64,000 nt of DNA from Paenibacillus alvei (GCA_945881905.1 CAMCVV010000006.1:1-64000); one strand, 5' to 3'. Shown: positions 18,195 to 28,888, counted from the first letter of the stretch. Numbers and translations are program-made. Notes: generated by a model from the sequence alone, not told the origin.

Positions 18195-18965
18195 ATGAAT
18201 ATCCAAGTGTATCCACCAGAACAACAAGGCGTAGGGTCTTTTGATCATGGGAAATTCAAAGAACAGCGACCCATTGGGTTTTCAGGAGACCGCTCTGCGA
18301 TTGACCGTCTAGGACCATTATTCTATTGGGCTTGGGGAAGAGCAGAAGATATCGCAGAAATCGGTATGCATCCTCATCAAGCATTTGAAATCATGACCTA
18401 TGTGCTTAAAGGAGTTGTCGAACACCAAGATTCCCTCGGTAGCCAACAAACGGTAACTGCAGGTGGAGCTCAAGTCATGCAAGCAGGCTCGGGTATATAC
18501 CATGGAGAAGCTTTTCGCGAAGTAGGCTCTGAAGGCTTACAGATTTGGTTCGAGCCTCATCTACAAGAAGCCATTACTCAACCACCTACTTATCATCAAT
18601 ATAATCATGATCAGTTTCCTATTGTTGAACACCATGGGGTCATCCAGAAAACAATTATTGGTCTAGCTTCACCGATTCACATTCGCACCGAAACTCAAGT
18701 CCTAGATCTAACCATTACGCCCGAATCGACATACACCTACCCGCTGCCTGCAGGTCGTATCTTAGCGTATCTTACCATTGAAGGCGTCGGGAATTTATCG
18801 GATGGCACACCTACTGATCCGATCCCATTTCAATATCGAGATTTCGTAGTCATTCGCTCCGAGCACGATCAAGTGATGACCGTGCAAGCAAACCCTGGTA
18901 GGAATCTTCGAATCATCACTATCGAAGTGCCTGCTCACGTGAACTATCCGTTATACCAGAAATAA
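18195..18965 (+). CDS. Pirin family protein
   Basis: A bicupin protein of 256 residues. The metal-binding N-terminal cupin shows GMHPHQAFEIMTYVLKG and, further on, a histidine and glutamate in GIYHGEAF, the ligand set of pirins with quercetinase-like activity (YhhW/YhaK group). The second cupin lacks metal ligands, as usual. I start at ATG 18195 with TAGGAG 9 bases upstream rather than at GTG 18186. It is monocistronic. Physiological role in bacteria is unsettled (redox or metabolic regulation). Confidence 0.92.
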   Translation: MNIQVYPPEQQGVGSFDHGKFKEQRPIGFSGDRSAIDRLGPLFYWAWGRAEDIAEIGMHPHQAFEIMTYVLKGVVEHQDSLGSQQTVTAGGAQVMQAGSGIYHGEAFREVGSEGLQIWFEPHLQEAITQPPTYHQYNHDQFPIVEHHGVIQKTIIGLASPIHIRTETQVLDLTITPESTYTYPLPAGRILAYLTIEGVGNLSDGTPTDPIPFQYRDFVVIRSEHDQVMTVQANPGRNLRIITIEVPAHVNYPLYQK

Positions 18966-19047
18966 TAATTGTCTTTGTTTACAACATATTTTGGAACATA
19001 TATCGATTAATAGCGACACAGTAATTCTATAATATTGGAGGGACAAC

Positions 19048-20007
19048 ATGGCTTTAATCAAAAATTTTACTGCTGGTGAAGAAATATCCACTTACCTCTT
19101 GATCAAAAGCTCAGAAATCAAACAAACGAGAGGAACTCCACCCAAAGATTATTTGGATATTATATTAGCTGATCAAAGTGGTGAAATTAGTGCCAAACTA
19201 TGGGATGCTTCTTCGGTGGACAAAGAATCTTTTACTGCTTTGCAGGTTGCTCATGTAAAAGGAATTGTTCAGCCTTACAAAGAAAAGCTGCAATTCAAAA
19301 TCGATCACATTCGTAAAGTCACTAAAGAAGAAGGCGTATCCATCGCGCAGTTCATTCGTAGTGCACCGATTCCCCCGGAACAATTAATGCAAATCATCCA
19401 ACATGCAGCTTCGTCTATTCAAGAACCGATGTTTCATCAAATCGTCAAATTCTGCATGGATAAAACCGCTGATAAACTTTCGTCTCATCCTGCTGCCAAA
19501 ACAATTCATCATGCATTCTATGGTGGCCTCGCTTATCATATTGTACGAATGTTAGAGGTCGCTGAATTCCTCGTCAAACAAAGACCATTCTTACACGCTG
19601 ATTTACTGATAGCAGGTATTATTCTCCATGATATCGCTAAAACAGAAGAATTGGATGCTTCGCAAGGTGTGGTCAACGATTATAGTATCACAGGGAAGTT
19701 ACTCGGCCATATCTCTATAGCCTCGAATTGGATCGTAGAAGCTGCCGTTTCCTTCGGATTCTCTTTCTCTGATGAACGTATTATTGCTTTACAGCATATG
19801 ATTCTGGCCCATCATAATAAAGGTGAGTATGGAAGTCCTGTACAGCCCCAATTACCTGAAGCGGTAGCATTGCACTATATTGATTTGATTGATTCTCGCA
19901 TGCAAGCTGTAGAGGATGCGATGGATTCATTATCTCCTCAATCGAATTGGACGCCTCAAGTCAGAGCAGCTGAAAATATGTCCATGTATAAAATGAAATG
20001 GACTTAA
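19048..20007 (+). CDS. yhaM: 3'-5' exoribonuclease YhaM
   Basis: A 319-residue nuclease with an N-terminal OB-fold (residues about 1-90, with IILADQSGEISAKLW) and an HD domain: HHAFYGGLAYHIVRM, GIILHDIAKTEEL near residue 193, and MILAHHNKGEYGSP. This is the architecture of YhaM, a Mn-dependent exonuclease in Bacilli that trims RNA 3' ends. Length matches B. subtilis YhaM (about 314). GGAGGG precedes the ATG. A strong hairpin terminator follows at 20014. Confidence 0.95.
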   Translation: MALIKNFTAGEEISTYLLIKSSEIKQTRGTPPKDYLDIILADQSGEISAKLWDASSVDKESFTALQVAHVKGIVQPYKEKLQFKIDHIRKVTKEEGVSIAQFIRSAPIPPEQLMQIIQHAASSIQEPMFHQIVKFCMDKTADKLSSHPAAKTIHHAFYGGLAYHIVRMLEVAEFLVKQRPFLHADLLIAGIILHDIAKTEELDASQGVVNDYSITGKLLGHISIASNWIVEAAVSFGFSFSDERIIALQHMILAHHNKGEYGSPVQPQLPEAVALHYIDLIDSRMQAVEDAMDSLSPQSNWTPQVRAAENMSMYKMKWT

Positions 20008-20013
20008 ATAACC

Positions 20014-20054
20014 CAGAAGCGGCAGTTCCTTTAAGGAACCATCGCTTCTGTTTT
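20014..20054 (+). terminator. Terminator after yhaM
   Basis: CAGAAGCG (20014-20021) pairs with CGCTTCTG (20043-20050), enclosing a second GTTCCTTTAAGGAAC hairpin, followed by TTTT. Confidence 0.85.
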
Positions 20055-20106
20055 GATGTGACTATGTTCGATCGTATTATCATGGTATGTCATTACGCCG
20101 GAACGA

Positions 20107-21759
20107 TTAACCTTCGTAAGAACTTTTCAATGAAACAATGCGATTAAATACTAATTTGGCGTCGGTCGTATATCGAGGATCGACATTAAAATAACCATGT
20201 CGAAATAGTTGGAATTTATCGTGCGGTTGAGCTACTCTCATGTTATCTTCTACATATCCAGACACTATTTCCATGGAATGCGGATTCAGATGGTCCATAA
20301 ATGACCCTCCTTCTTCGATATCTCCATCTAATATAAGTGGCTCGTATAACCGAAATTCGGCGGAGAGTCCTTGTGACGCTTCGACCCAATGGATGGTGCC
20401 TTTTACCTTACGACCTGTAAATCCGCTACCGCTTTTCGTCTCAGGGTCATACGTGCACCGGATTTCCACTACTTCTCCCGCTTCATTCTTAACTACTTCT
20501 TGACATGTAATGAAATACGCATTTTTTAATCGCACTTCATTGCCCGGGAATAGACGGAAATACTTCGCAGTAGGCGTCTCCATAAAATCATCTTGTTCAA
20601 TATAGATTTCTCGCGAGAACGGAATTTGTCGCTTCCCCATTTCTGGGTTTTCCACGTTATTTTCCGCATCAAGCATCTCTATGACACCTTCTGGGTAATT
20701 CGTAATGATAACTTTTAGCGGTTGCAATACAGCCATCGTTCGCAATGCTTTTAACTTCAAGTCTTCTCGAATGAAATGCTCCAAAAATTTGGAATCTACT
20801 TTACTGTTACTTTTGGCTACACCTATCTCTCGGGCAAATGTCCGTATGGATTCAGCTGTGTATCCTCTTCGTCGCAAACCACTGATTGTAGGCATCCGCG
20901 GGTCGTCCCAGCCATCAACAGCTTGCTCATCTACAAGTTGTTTTAGCAATCTCTTACTCATGACTGTATTCGTTAATTGAAGGCGAGCAAATTCATACTG
21001 TCTAGGTACGTTAGGCATGTCACATTCCTTAATTACCCAGTCATAGAATGGTCTCTGGTCTTCAAACTCCAATGTGCAAATCGAATGGGTGACCCCTTCG
21101 ATCGCATCCTCTAATGGATGAGCAAAAGCATACATCGGATAGATGCACCATCGATCCCCTGTGTGATGGTGAGTTGCATGAATCACTCTATACATAACAG
21201 GGTCTCTCAGATTCACATTAGGTGAGCTCATATCGATCTTGGCTCGCAGAACACGTTGCCCATCTTGATATTCTCCTTGTTGCATTCGTCTAAATAAATC
21301 TTCGTTCTCTGCAATCGCGCGATGACGATAGGGACTTTCTTGACCAGGTTCAGTTAACGTACCGCGTGTTAATCTTATCTGATCTGCTGTTTGATCATCG
21401 ATATATGCCAGGCCTTTGCGAATCAACAAGATCGCTCGTTGGAACATTTCATCAAAATAATCCGAAGCATAAAACAAACCATCCCAAGAGAAGCCTAGCC
21501 AAGCAACATCTTCTTTGATCGATGCTACATATTCCTCATCTTCTTTGGCAGGATTCGTGTCATCAAACCGCAAATTCGTCAAACCATGAAACTCGTCAGC
21601 TAACTCAAAATTCAAGCAAATAGATTTGGCATGTCCGATATGGAGATATCCATTGGGTTCAGGTGGGAAACGTGTAACCACCTGTGACACTTTGCCTGTT
21701 TGTAGATCATCGATGAGAATGTTTCGAATGAAATGAGAAGATATTTTCTTATTTTCCAT
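20107..21759 (-). CDS. glnS: Glutaminyl-tRNA synthetase
   Basis: A class I aminoacyl-tRNA synthetase, 550 residues, close to the E. coli GlnRS length. It has [17 protein letters not shown] (HIGH motif), [11 protein letters not shown] (KMSKR-like) and the GlnRS-specific two-barrel C-terminal domain ending in [10 protein letters not shown]. It charges tRNA-Gln directly. Most Bacillales instead use non-discriminating GluRS plus GatCAB, so the gene is notable and probably of old lateral origin (inference). ATG 21759 is chosen with GGAGAGG upstream; the longer frame to 21837 is unlike GlnRS. Confidence 0.95.
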   Translation of the reverse strand: MENKKISSHFIRNILIDDLQTGKVSQVVTRFPPEPNGYLHIGHAKSICLNFELADEFHGLTNLRFDDTNPAKEDEEYVASIKEDVAWLGFSWDGLFYASDYFDEMFQRAILLIRKGLAYIDDQTADQIRLTRGTLTEPGQESPYRHRAIAENEDLFRRMQQGEYQDGQRVLRAKIDMSSPNVNLRDPVMYRVIHATHHHTGDRWCIYPMYAFAHPLEDAIEGVTHSICTLEFEDQRPFYDWVIKECDMPNVPRQYEFARLQLTNTVMSKRLLKQLVDEQAVDGWDDPRMPTISGLRRRGYTAESIRTFAREIGVAKSNSKVDSKFLEHFIREDLKLKALRTMAVLQPLKVIITNYPEGVIEMLDAENNVENPEMGKRQIPFSREIYIEQDDFMETPTAKYFRLFPGNEVRLKNAYFITCQEVVKNEAGEVVEIRCTYDPETKSGSGFTGRKVKGTIHWVEASQGLSAEFRLYEPLILDGDIEEGGSFMDHLNPHSMEIVSGYVEDNMRVAQPHDKFQLFRHGYFNVDPRYTTDAKLVFNRIVSLKSSYEG

Positions 21760-21878
21760 GGGTCTCTGCCTCTCCATTGAATTCCATATACTTATTATAA
21801 TTTTATCTGCTTGCAAAATAAACCCCTGATCCATCAAATCGAATGCAAGTAGGATTCCTCAATTACCTGAATTTTACG

Positions 21879-23093
21879 CTATGAAGAATAATGAATTAAT
21901 TCCCTAGAAGCTCTCATGACCGTATATCGATCCCGTAAGAGATAGGCATGCTGCAAGCTGTCCTGCAATAGTCCTGAATCTATGCCCAATTCTTCTGGTG
22001 TAGTTGGACCCCCTACAATGCGAAGCCACGTGCGAATTTGATCAGATGTAGGGATTTGTGCAATCCATGATTTCATTTCCAATTTATATTCTTGAATACG
22101 TTGAATATAGATAAGATCTTTCTCATTTTGAGCTTTTACTTTTGACCAATGATCTGCATCCATCAACTCATGATAGACACGAGAGATTTCTGCAGTTGCT
22201 ACACCGACTTTGGCACCATGCAGCAATTGTCTATTCCCCTTCTTCACATAGATGGTTTCCCAATAATGGGAGAGATGATGCTCTGCACCTGATGCAGGAT
22301 GCGATTGACCCAAGAGTAACATGGCAAGTCCCGAATCAATTAATGCATAGATCAGATGTTCAATGCCATCGCGATCTCCATGAGCTATAGATGTAATATT
22401 ATCTATACATGTTCGTAATGCTGCTTGCGTAATCTGCGCTGCTGCTTCACAATAAGGCTCATCAGCAATCAGATGAGAAAATTTCCAATCCACCAATGAA
22501 GTGTATTTCCCTATCATATCGCCAAAACCTGATGCAATCAAACTTTTCGGGGCTTTAGTGAGAATTGTTAGATCTGCAAAAATAGCTATCGGAGCAACAG
22601 CTGAGATTGTTTTCTTCACACCATTGATCATCAATGGTGCCCCTAAAGAAGTAAAGCCATCTACAGAAGGTGCTGTAGGTATGGAAATAAACGGTTTGTT
22701 GATTTTACTTGCGATGAAACGAACGATATCATGAAGTGTTCCTGAACCAACGGCAAGTAGACAGTCTGTAGATAATGTCGGTATTTCCAGAATCACTTGG
22801 ACGACTGACCTCTCATCCGCGATGACGTCTCCTTGATCATTGGGTCTGACGATGATTACATGAGAAGATAACCCTTCTTGATTGATAAGTTCACATAACA
22901 TGTTCCCTGCGATAGCGTACGTGGAGGAATCGCAGATCACCGTCAATTCTTTAAACGATTTGGAATTGAGATATGGTATCAATTGTTCCATTGCATTCGT
23001 TTGTACACATATTTGCTCAATACGGATAGGATTGTGATTTAGACACGAACAACGACTTACTTTCTTTGCTACTTGTTCTAGAACTTCTCGCAT
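21879..23093 (-). CDS. egsA: sn-Glycerol-1-phosphate dehydrogenase (EgsA/AraM)
   Basis: A 404-residue iron-type alcohol dehydrogenase-like enzyme that reduces DHAP to glycerol-1-phosphate. The NAD motif LAVGSGTLHDIVRF and ISIPTAPSVDGFTSLGAPL are typical of this family, as are metal ligands in GFGDMIGKYT(S) and HPASGAEHHLSHYW. In B. subtilis the product feeds PcrB to make heptaprenylglyceryl phosphate. The start ATG 23093 has AAGGGGAG 8 bases upstream. It lies upstream of glnS on the same strand, 119 bases apart, with no obvious functional link. Confidence 0.92.
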   Translation of the reverse strand: MREVLEQVAKKVSRCSCLNHNPIRIEQICVQTNAMEQLIPYLNSKSFKELTVICDSSTYAIAGNMLCELINQEGLSSHVIIVRPNDQGDVIADERSVVQVILEIPTLSTDCLLAVGSGTLHDIVRFIASKINKPFISIPTAPSVDGFTSLGAPLMINGVKKTISAVAPIAIFADLTILTKAPKSLIASGFGDMIGKYTSLVDWKFSHLIADEPYCEAAAQITQAALRTCIDNITSIAHGDRDGIEHLIYALIDSGLAMLLLGQSHPASGAEHHLSHYWETIYVKKGNRQLLHGAKVGVATAEISRVYHELMDADHWSKVKAQNEKDLIYIQRIQEYKLEMKSWIAQIPTSDQIRTWLRIVGGPTTPEELGIDSGLLQDSLQHAYLLRDRYTVMRASRELIHYSS

Positions 23094-23195
23094 TTCATTT
23101 CTCCCCTTAACATTCTGAAATCTTCCATATATCATACATGCTAAACGTCAAATATTGTATACTAGAATTAAAATGTCGTAAGGTTGTGAACGTAC

Positions 23196-24275
23196 ATGGA
23201 TAGTGAATCATTACAATTATTTAAAACGCTAACCGAGTTTCCTGCAGCTCCAGGCTTCGAAAGGGACCTCCGTGATTATGTTCGCTCCGAAATGCAGTTG
23301 TGGACAGATGAAATCATCCAAGACCGCTTAGGAAGTATTTTTGCTGTCCTGCGAGGAAATGAGCAGGGTCCTCGCATCATGGTTTCGGGTCATCTCGATG
23401 AAGTGGGATTCCTCGTCAATGGGATCACTGAGCAAGGACTGATTCGATTCCAAGCTTTGGGTGGATGGTTTAGTCAAGTGTTATTAGCGCAACGTGTACA
23501 TATTATCACGGATCGTGGACCGATAATTGGCGTCATTGGATCTACACCTCCTCATTTGCTTGATGAATCCCAGCGCTCCAAGCCCGTTGAAATCAAACAA
23601 ATGACGATTGATATCGGTGCAGATGATTATGAAGAAGCTATCCAAATTGGCATACAAATTGGGCAACAGATTGTCCCGATCTGTCCGTTCACACCTTTAG
23701 CAAATCCTAAGAAGATCCTCGCCAAAGCATGGGATAATCGCTATGGAGTAGGGCTTGCTATCGAGCTCGTCAAAGAATTGAAAACACATCACCCTGTACA
23801 TCCGAACATCGTGTACGCTGGAGCAACTGTTCAAGAAGAAGTGGGTCTGCGTGGAGCTCGTACAGCAGCAAACCTCATTAATCCCGATCTCTTTTATGCT
23901 TTAGATGCAAGCCCAGCCAATGATACAAGTGGTGATCGACACGCATTCGGTCGAATAGGTCAAGGAGCTTTGCTGCGAATCTATGATCCAAGCATGATCA
24001 CTCATCGCGGGATGATCGAATTTATTCTAGATATGGCAAGCACCTACCACATTCCTTACCAGACTTTCATTTCTACTGGTGGAACGGATGCAAGCGCTGT
24101 TCATTTACATCACATAGGGGTTCCTTCTGCTGTCATCGGGGTATGTGCGCGATACATCCATTCATCTAGCTCCATCTTGCATATCGATGATTATGCATCA
24201 GCCAAAGAGCTATTATTGAAATTAGTGCTTCATAGCGACAAATCGACTTTGGCAACGATTATTTCCCGCTCATAA
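23196..24275 (+). CDS. M42 family metallopeptidase (YsdC-like aminopeptidase/cellulase M)
   Basis: A 359-residue dinuclear zinc peptidase. Metal and catalytic residues are visible in [12 protein letters not shown] (His and Asp), [13 protein letters not shown] (bridging Asp), [13 protein letters not shown] (Glu-Glu) and [10 protein letters not shown], with the last ligand in [13 protein letters not shown]. Such enzymes form large tetrahedral assemblies that degrade short peptides. The start ATG 23196 has AAGGTTGTG upstream. It directly precedes the two-component operon, but the repeats at 24279 suggest a separate promoter. Confidence 0.93.
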   Translation: MDSESLQLFKTLTEFPAAPGFERDLRDYVRSEMQLWTDEIIQDRLGSIFAVLRGNEQGPRIMVSGHLDEVGFLVNGITEQGLIRFQALGGWFSQVLLAQRVHIITDRGPIIGVIGSTPPHLLDESQRSKPVEIKQMTIDIGADDYEEAIQIGIQIGQQIVPICPFTPLANPKKILAKAWDNRYGVGLAIELVKELKTHHPVHPNIVYAGATVQEEVGLRGARTAANLINPDLFYALDASPANDTSGDRHAFGRIGQGALLRIYDPSMITHRGMIEFILDMASTYHIPYQTFISTGGTDASAVHLHHIGVPSAVIGVCARYIHSSSSILHIDDYASAKELLLKLVLHSDKSTLATIISRS

Positions 24276-24278
24276 GTT

Positions 24279-24311
24279 TTCAGCTAATACTCAGCTTATC
24301 TTCAGAGTAGA
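24279..24311 (+). promoter_or_regulatory. Three 11-bp direct repeats upstream of the two-component operon
   Basis: TTCAGCTAATA (24279-24289), CTCAGCTTATC (24290-24300) and TTCAGAGTAGA (24301-24311) follow one another in exact 11-base phase. Tandem 11-bp repeats are typical OmpR/PhoP-family response regulator sites. A possible -10, TATTCT at 24327-24332, lies so that the third repeat covers the -35 position, as in activated promoters. Autoregulation is inference. Confidence 0.6.
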
Positions 24312-24381
24312 TTAAGTTCCATCACGTATTCTAAAGAAAATGGGTATTGGTATAAGTCAGATCTCGAAGAGAAGGTAGAAC

Positions 24382-25071
24382 ATGTCCCTCATCAATCAAG
24401 ATGTCAAGATTTTACTCGTAGATGATGAACCTACAATAACCGAATTCCTTGAATTAGGTCTGAAGAACGAGGGATTCACAATTAAAATTGCTCACAACGG
24501 TATGGAAGCCATCACCATTGCGAAGGAATTTCAACCCCACGTTGTGATCCTTGATGTTATGATGCCCGGTTTAGATGGCTTCGAAGTATGTAACATGCTC
24601 AAGAAGCTTGAATTCCCATCTGCTATCATTATGCTTACAGCAAAAGAAGATATTGATGACCGCGTCAAAGGTCTAACCTTAGGTGCTGATGATTATATGG
24701 CAAAACCATTTAGCTTCAAAGAACTGCTGGCTCGCATTCAAGCAAGACTTCGAAATCAATTCCCAACAATGCGTAATGTATTCGTGAAAAGACCGTTTCG
24801 TCTCAATCATAGCCGAAAAGAAATTAAGTTCAACGATCGAGTGTTAGAACTCTCCTTGACTGAATATGAATTGCTAACATATCTCGTGATCAATCATGGT
24901 CTGGTCTTAAGCAAATCGATGATCTTGGACAAGGTATGGGGCTATGATTTTTTTGGAGATGATAACATCGTGGAAGTGTATATCCGTTCTTTACGCGAGA
25001 AATTAAATGACCAAGATCGCACACTCATTCGAACACTTCGTGGTTCAGGATATCGGTTGGATCTCCTATGA
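24382..25071 (+). CDS. OmpR-family response regulator
   Basis: A 229-residue regulator with a receiver domain (LLVDDEPTITEF; phospho-acceptor Asp58 in VVILDVMMPG; conserved Lys in YMAKPFSFKEL) and a C-terminal winged helix ending RTLRGSGYRLDLL. It overlaps the histidine kinase gene by four bases (ATGA at 25068). The signal and targets are unknown. The tandem repeats just upstream suggest it controls its own operon. Confidence 0.95.
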   Translation: MSLINQDVKILLVDDEPTITEFLELGLKNEGFTIKIAHNGMEAITIAKEFQPHVVILDVMMPGLDGFEVCNMLKKLEFPSAIIMLTAKEDIDDRVKGLTLGADDYMAKPFSFKELLARIQARLRNQFPTMRNVFVKRPFRLNHSRKEIKFNDRVLELSLTEYELLTYLVINHGLVLSKSMILDKVWGYDFFGDDNIVEVYIRSLREKLNDQDRTLIRTLRGSGYRLDLL

Positions 25072-26558
25072 AAATCATAAACGCGTTATTGCATGTGTTT
25101 CAACCAAAGTCTCTAAGGTTTCAATTGCTTACTCGAACCATGGTTATCCTGGCCTTGTTGCTATTGTTGATCGGTATTGTTCAGTTTGTCGTACTTCAAC
25201 AATTCTTATATCGCAGTCAAGTAAGTAGCTTAGAAAGTCGCATCAAAGCATTACCTCTACGAGCATGGGAAGGGATCATTCGGGATCGCGAACCAAATAG
25301 AGATTTCCGTGGCGCCCTCAATGCATTTCAGGAGCGAGGCATCAGCATTTCTTATATTAATCAGTCAGGTAATCTGAAATCTATCATGACTCCCTTGTCT
25401 ACACAAACGGAAGTGCCATCTGTATGGAATGTTCCGCAATTAAGTCAATCTGAATACCTCAAGGAACTTGACCGAGTAAGGAAATCAAGAGATTATCAGA
25501 TAGTGCGAGATCGTAATCATCATAAACAAATCTTAATCCTCTATCCCCTCAGACCAAAGAACAATCAAGCGGGAATGATTCAAGTCACTTACGACACCCA
25601 ACCAATCGATGATATGTTAATGCGTGCTTTATGGACGTATCTCCTTGGAGCACTGATTGCACTGATAGCCGGAGCTTTCACCTATCTCTCAACGATTCGT
25701 CGCACGTTAGTACCGCTATCACGAATCATCGATAATGTGAAGTTAATCAATGCAGGTAACCTCAATCATCGAATCCCCGAACAACTCGGACAAGGAGAGA
25801 TGCTCAAGCTCGCTTCATCATTCAATGCCATGTTAGAGCGAATCGAGGATTCCTTCGCCTCTGAGAAAGAAGCGAAAGAAAGCATGCGTCGCTTTATCGC
25901 TGATGCTTCTCATGAACTGCGTACGCCACTCACTTCCATACATGGGTTTCTCGAGGTGCTTCTGCGAGGTGCTGCGAAGCAACCCGAGCAATTAGAACAG
26001 TCACTCCGAAGTATGTATCGGGAATCAGACAGAATCAACAAGCTTGTTCATGATTTATTATTGCTTTCCAAATTTGATCGTAAACCCACTCTACATAGAG
26101 TTCGCGGTACATTAGGAAACATTGTAGAAGAAATCGAATCTCAGCTTCGGTTGATTGCTGGCGAGAGAGAAGTATATGTGCATGTCGTTCGTGATGAAGA
26201 AGTCGATCTCGATTCCGATCGAATCAAACAAGTGATCTTGAATCTATTTCAAAATGCCGTGCAACACACAGATCCCCAACGAGGCATTATTCATATAACC
26301 ATCGACGGTGACACCACCTTTGCGCAATTCAGTATTTCAGATAATGGACAAGGTATCCATGCAGAACACTTGCCCCATATATTTGAGAGATTTTACAGAG
26401 AAGAATCCTCGCGAACTCGAAAGACAGGAGGAGCCGGTCTTGGATTATCTATCGTCAGCTCGATTATAGAACTCCATCAAGGTGATATCGAAGTGACGAG
26501 TCAAGTGAACGTCGGTTCTACATTTACTGTGAAATTACCAATTCGTTCAAATGATTGA
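25068..26558 (+). CDS. Sensor histidine kinase
   Basis: A membrane kinase of 496 residues. TM1 is at about residues 20-42, an extracytoplasmic sensor of about 140 residues follows, TM2 at about 187-207, then HAMP (TLVPLSRIIDNVKLI), the H-box [16 protein letters not shown] with phospho-His near 281, N-box LNLFQNAVQHTDP, and G-boxes in SDNGQGI and TGGAGLGLSIV. Organisation resembles YkoH/ArlS-type kinases. Ligand unknown. It is co-translated with the regulator upstream. Confidence 0.95.
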   Translation: MKIINALLHVFQPKSLRFQLLTRTMVILALLLLLIGIVQFVVLQQFLYRSQVSSLESRIKALPLRAWEGIIRDREPNRDFRGALNAFQERGISISYINQSGNLKSIMTPLSTQTEVPSVWNVPQLSQSEYLKELDRVRKSRDYQIVRDRNHHKQILILYPLRPKNNQAGMIQVTYDTQPIDDMLMRALWTYLLGALIALIAGAFTYLSTIRRTLVPLSRIIDNVKLINAGNLNHRIPEQLGQGEMLKLASSFNAMLERIEDSFASEKEAKESMRRFIADASHELRTPLTSIHGFLEVLLRGAAKQPEQLEQSLRSMYRESDRINKLVHDLLLLSKFDRKPTLHRVRGTLGNIVEEIESQLRLIAGEREVYVHVVRDEEVDLDSDRIKQVILNLFQNAVQHTDPQRGIIHITIDGDTTFAQFSISDNGQGIHAEHLPHIFERFYREESSRTRKTGGAGLGLSIVSSIIELHQGDIEVTSQVNVGSTFTVKLPIRSND

Positions 26559-26600
26559 GTGCGATTCGATATGGTTCGATTGATTAACTTTCAACTTGAT

Positions 26601-27190
26601 TTAGGGAATAATGCGGTAACCATCATATGGACTTATGTATGAAATTATATGTATTTCGATGAAGCAACTCGACAGTAAAGGAATTGTAGTTATCATCTTT
26701 CTAGCTTCTAGATAGAATTTCCCCCTTGTATTTATCTTGCTCAAGATATTTTCATACAATATCACAGCTTTCGGTCGAAGATTATTCATGGGGTCGCCTT
26801 GGATTGTACCGGCTTTCACATTTAGTTCTGCATCCGCAAGTGCCCACGTGCTCACAGTTGATTTATCTTTGTACGTGTCGATTGTTCCCGGCTTCCCTGT
26901 TACTTGTGATTTGTAGTCATTATATGACATCGCTCGTGCGAGGATAACCATTGCTTCTTCTCTTGTAATATTTTGATTAGGTTTGAAGCAATCATCCTCA
27001 TATCCCATAATCAAATTGTGTGTGTTCGCTATTTGAATGCAGCTCGCGTACCAATCACTGTTTTGTATGTCTTTGTATGTTGAGCTTCCTTTTACTAATT
27101 TCAATCCTAATCCTCTAATGATCATTGTCGCGAATTCTGCTCGCGTCACGGGTCGGTCTGCTTCGAATCGATCTATTCCTACGTCTTCTT
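26601..27190 (-). pseudogene. SLH-domain protein remnant
   Basis: The frame from about 27190 reads VGIDRFEADRPVTRAEFATMI, then an SLH repeat with YKDIQNSDWYASCIQIA and ITREEAMVILARAM, and a third beginning WALADAELNVKAG and GDPMNNLRPKA. Upstream of 27190 the frame is closed by adjacent TAA codons, so no signal peptide or protein body remains. Near 26780 the last repeat loses its normal ITRAEAA motif and becomes non-homologous, indicating a further frameshift or recombination. AAAGGAGG on the minus strand near 27270 is followed by no usable start. What is left is a decayed three-SLH anchor. Confidence 0.8.
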
Positions 27191-27647
27191 ATTAACTTAG
27201 TGCAATGAAGAGCTTATGTCTGAAATTAAGCGTGTTCAGTAATTTAGCTCTGGATTCGTAGTTGGATTACCTCCTTTCTTCTAAATAGCCACTTTTCATT
27301 TCCTTAGCCTTAAAATACACAAAGAAAAAAACCCATAAGTTTCAAAGACTTTCTTAGTCCGTTACTTTTGTTGTCTGTGTATAATAAAAGTTAATAACAC
27401 GTTAATTGTAGTGACTATCGTTTCTACTCTGCATCATTACTTCAATGCACATAATATGGATATCAAGATGCATTTAAAATTATTATTCGACATGATTCAA
27501 TTTTTTTGTGAGTATAATGAATTATTCATCACTCTAATCAGGTAATAAAAAATCGAATCCTTAGATATTAAGCTAATATAATAAGTAATAATTGTTAATA
27601 TATGTATTTAAAAAGTTTTGCTCCCCTTCATATATTTCCTTAAATTA
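27191..27647. other. AT-rich intergenic region
   Basis: About 460 bases with no supported gene or RNA. It holds an orphan ribosome binding site (minus strand, near 27270) for the broken SLH gene and otherwise AT-rich DNA leading to the msrAB promoter. Confidence 0.5.
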
Positions 27648-27656
27648 TGTTATAAT
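27648..27656 (+). promoter_or_regulatory. Extended -10 promoter of msrAB
   Basis: TGTTATAAT is a consensus -10 with the TGn extension. The -35 position is poor, as allowed for extended -10 promoters. The start codon follows 33 bases later. Confidence 0.55.
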
Positions 27657-27688
27657 TGTTATGCAAGAATATAAGGTGGTGAGAACTA

Positions 27689-28828
27689 TTGAACCGGTAT
27701 ACGAAACAATTCCTAGTCTTATGTCTTATTGCAGCTATAATTGGACTTGCGGTGTATGTGACTAACGTATGGTCCACAGAAGATACAACTCCACTATCTA
27801 CTAATCCATCTATATCCTCAACATCTACAATATCTCATAATCTTGAAACCGCTACATTTGCTGGAGGTTGTTTCTGGTGTATGGAGCCTCCATTTGAGAA
27901 GCTTTCCGGTGTAGTTTCTGTCATATCCGGTTATACCGGTGGACCTGAAATTAATCCCACCTACGAACAAGTGTCTGCAGGAATCACGGGTCATTATGAA
28001 TCTGTTCAAGTGTTGTTCGATCCGTTACTTGTTACCTATGAAGATTTACTACAAGTCTTTTGGAGGCAAATAGATCCGACAGATGGAGAAGGACAGTTCG
28101 TTGACAGAGGAACCCAGTATCTATCTGCTATCTTCTATCACAACGACGAACAGAAGCGATTAGCTGAAGAATCTATTTCCCAATTAACAGCTTCACGTCG
28201 ATTCAAGCAACCCCTCGTCACAGAGATTAAACCAGCAATGACTTATTATGTCGCAGAAGAATATCATCAAGACTACTACACCAAAAACCCCATTCGATAT
28301 AACTACTATAGAAATGGTTCAGGACGAGACCAATTCCTCGAAGAAGTCTGGGGTGATGATCTTGAATATACGGTGCTAACTACCTTACCTAGTTATGAAT
28401 TAGAAGACAAAGCTCTGAAACTTCAATCTCTTACTCCATTGCAGTATGCAGTCACACAAGAAGATGACACAGAGAGCCCCTATAATAATGAATATTGGGA
28501 CTTGAAAGACGCAGGAATTTATGTAGATATCGTATCTGGCGAACCTCTATTCAGTTCATTGGATAAATACGATTCTAACACAGGCTGGCCTAGCTTCACT
28601 AAACCTTTAGAACTAGGTTATATCGTTTCTCGAGAGGATAATAGTATCTTTGGGACTCGCGTTGAAGTTCGAAGTAAGTATGGGGATTCACATTTGGGCC
28701 ATGTGTTTGAAGATGGACCTGCACCGACGGGTTTAAGGTATTGTATGAATTCAGCTTCCTTATTATTTATCCCTGTCTCAGAATTAGAAGAACGTGGATA
28801 TAAGAGATTCACATCATTATTCAATTAG
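27689..28828 (+). CDS. msrAB: Membrane-anchored methionine sulfoxide reductase MsrA-MsrB fusion
   Basis: A 379-residue fusion. An N-terminal hydrophobic segment (residues about 8-26) anchors or exports it. The MsrA domain has the catalytic [13 protein letters not shown] (Cys61) and reduces the S-epimer; the MsrB domain has [11 protein letters not shown] and the catalytic RYCMNSASL (Cys near 352) and reduces the R-epimer. MsrB lacks the zinc CxxC pairs. A serine/threonine-rich linker separates anchor and catalytic part. The start is TTG 27689 with AAGGTGGTGAG upstream. An extracytoplasmic repair enzyme for oxidised surface proteins, needing an external electron donor not present here. Confidence 0.95.
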   Translation: MNRYTKQFLVLCLIAAIIGLAVYVTNVWSTEDTTPLSTNPSISSTSTISHNLETATFAGGCFWCMEPPFEKLSGVVSVISGYTGGPEINPTYEQVSAGITGHYESVQVLFDPLLVTYEDLLQVFWRQIDPTDGEGQFVDRGTQYLSAIFYHNDEQKRLAEESISQLTASRRFKQPLVTEIKPAMTYYVAEEYHQDYYTKNPIRYNYYRNGSGRDQFLEEVWGDDLEYTVLTTLPSYELEDKALKLQSLTPLQYAVTQEDDTESPYNNEYWDLKDAGIYVDIVSGEPLFSSLDKYDSNTGWPSFTKPLELGYIVSREDNSIFGTRVEVRSKYGDSHLGHVFEDGPAPTGLRYCMNSASLLFIPVSELEERGYKRFTSLFN

Positions 28829-28888
28829 TTTATCGCATCTCTGTTAATCCATGGTAATTAAATTTTATAACGTATAGGTGATCTACTG

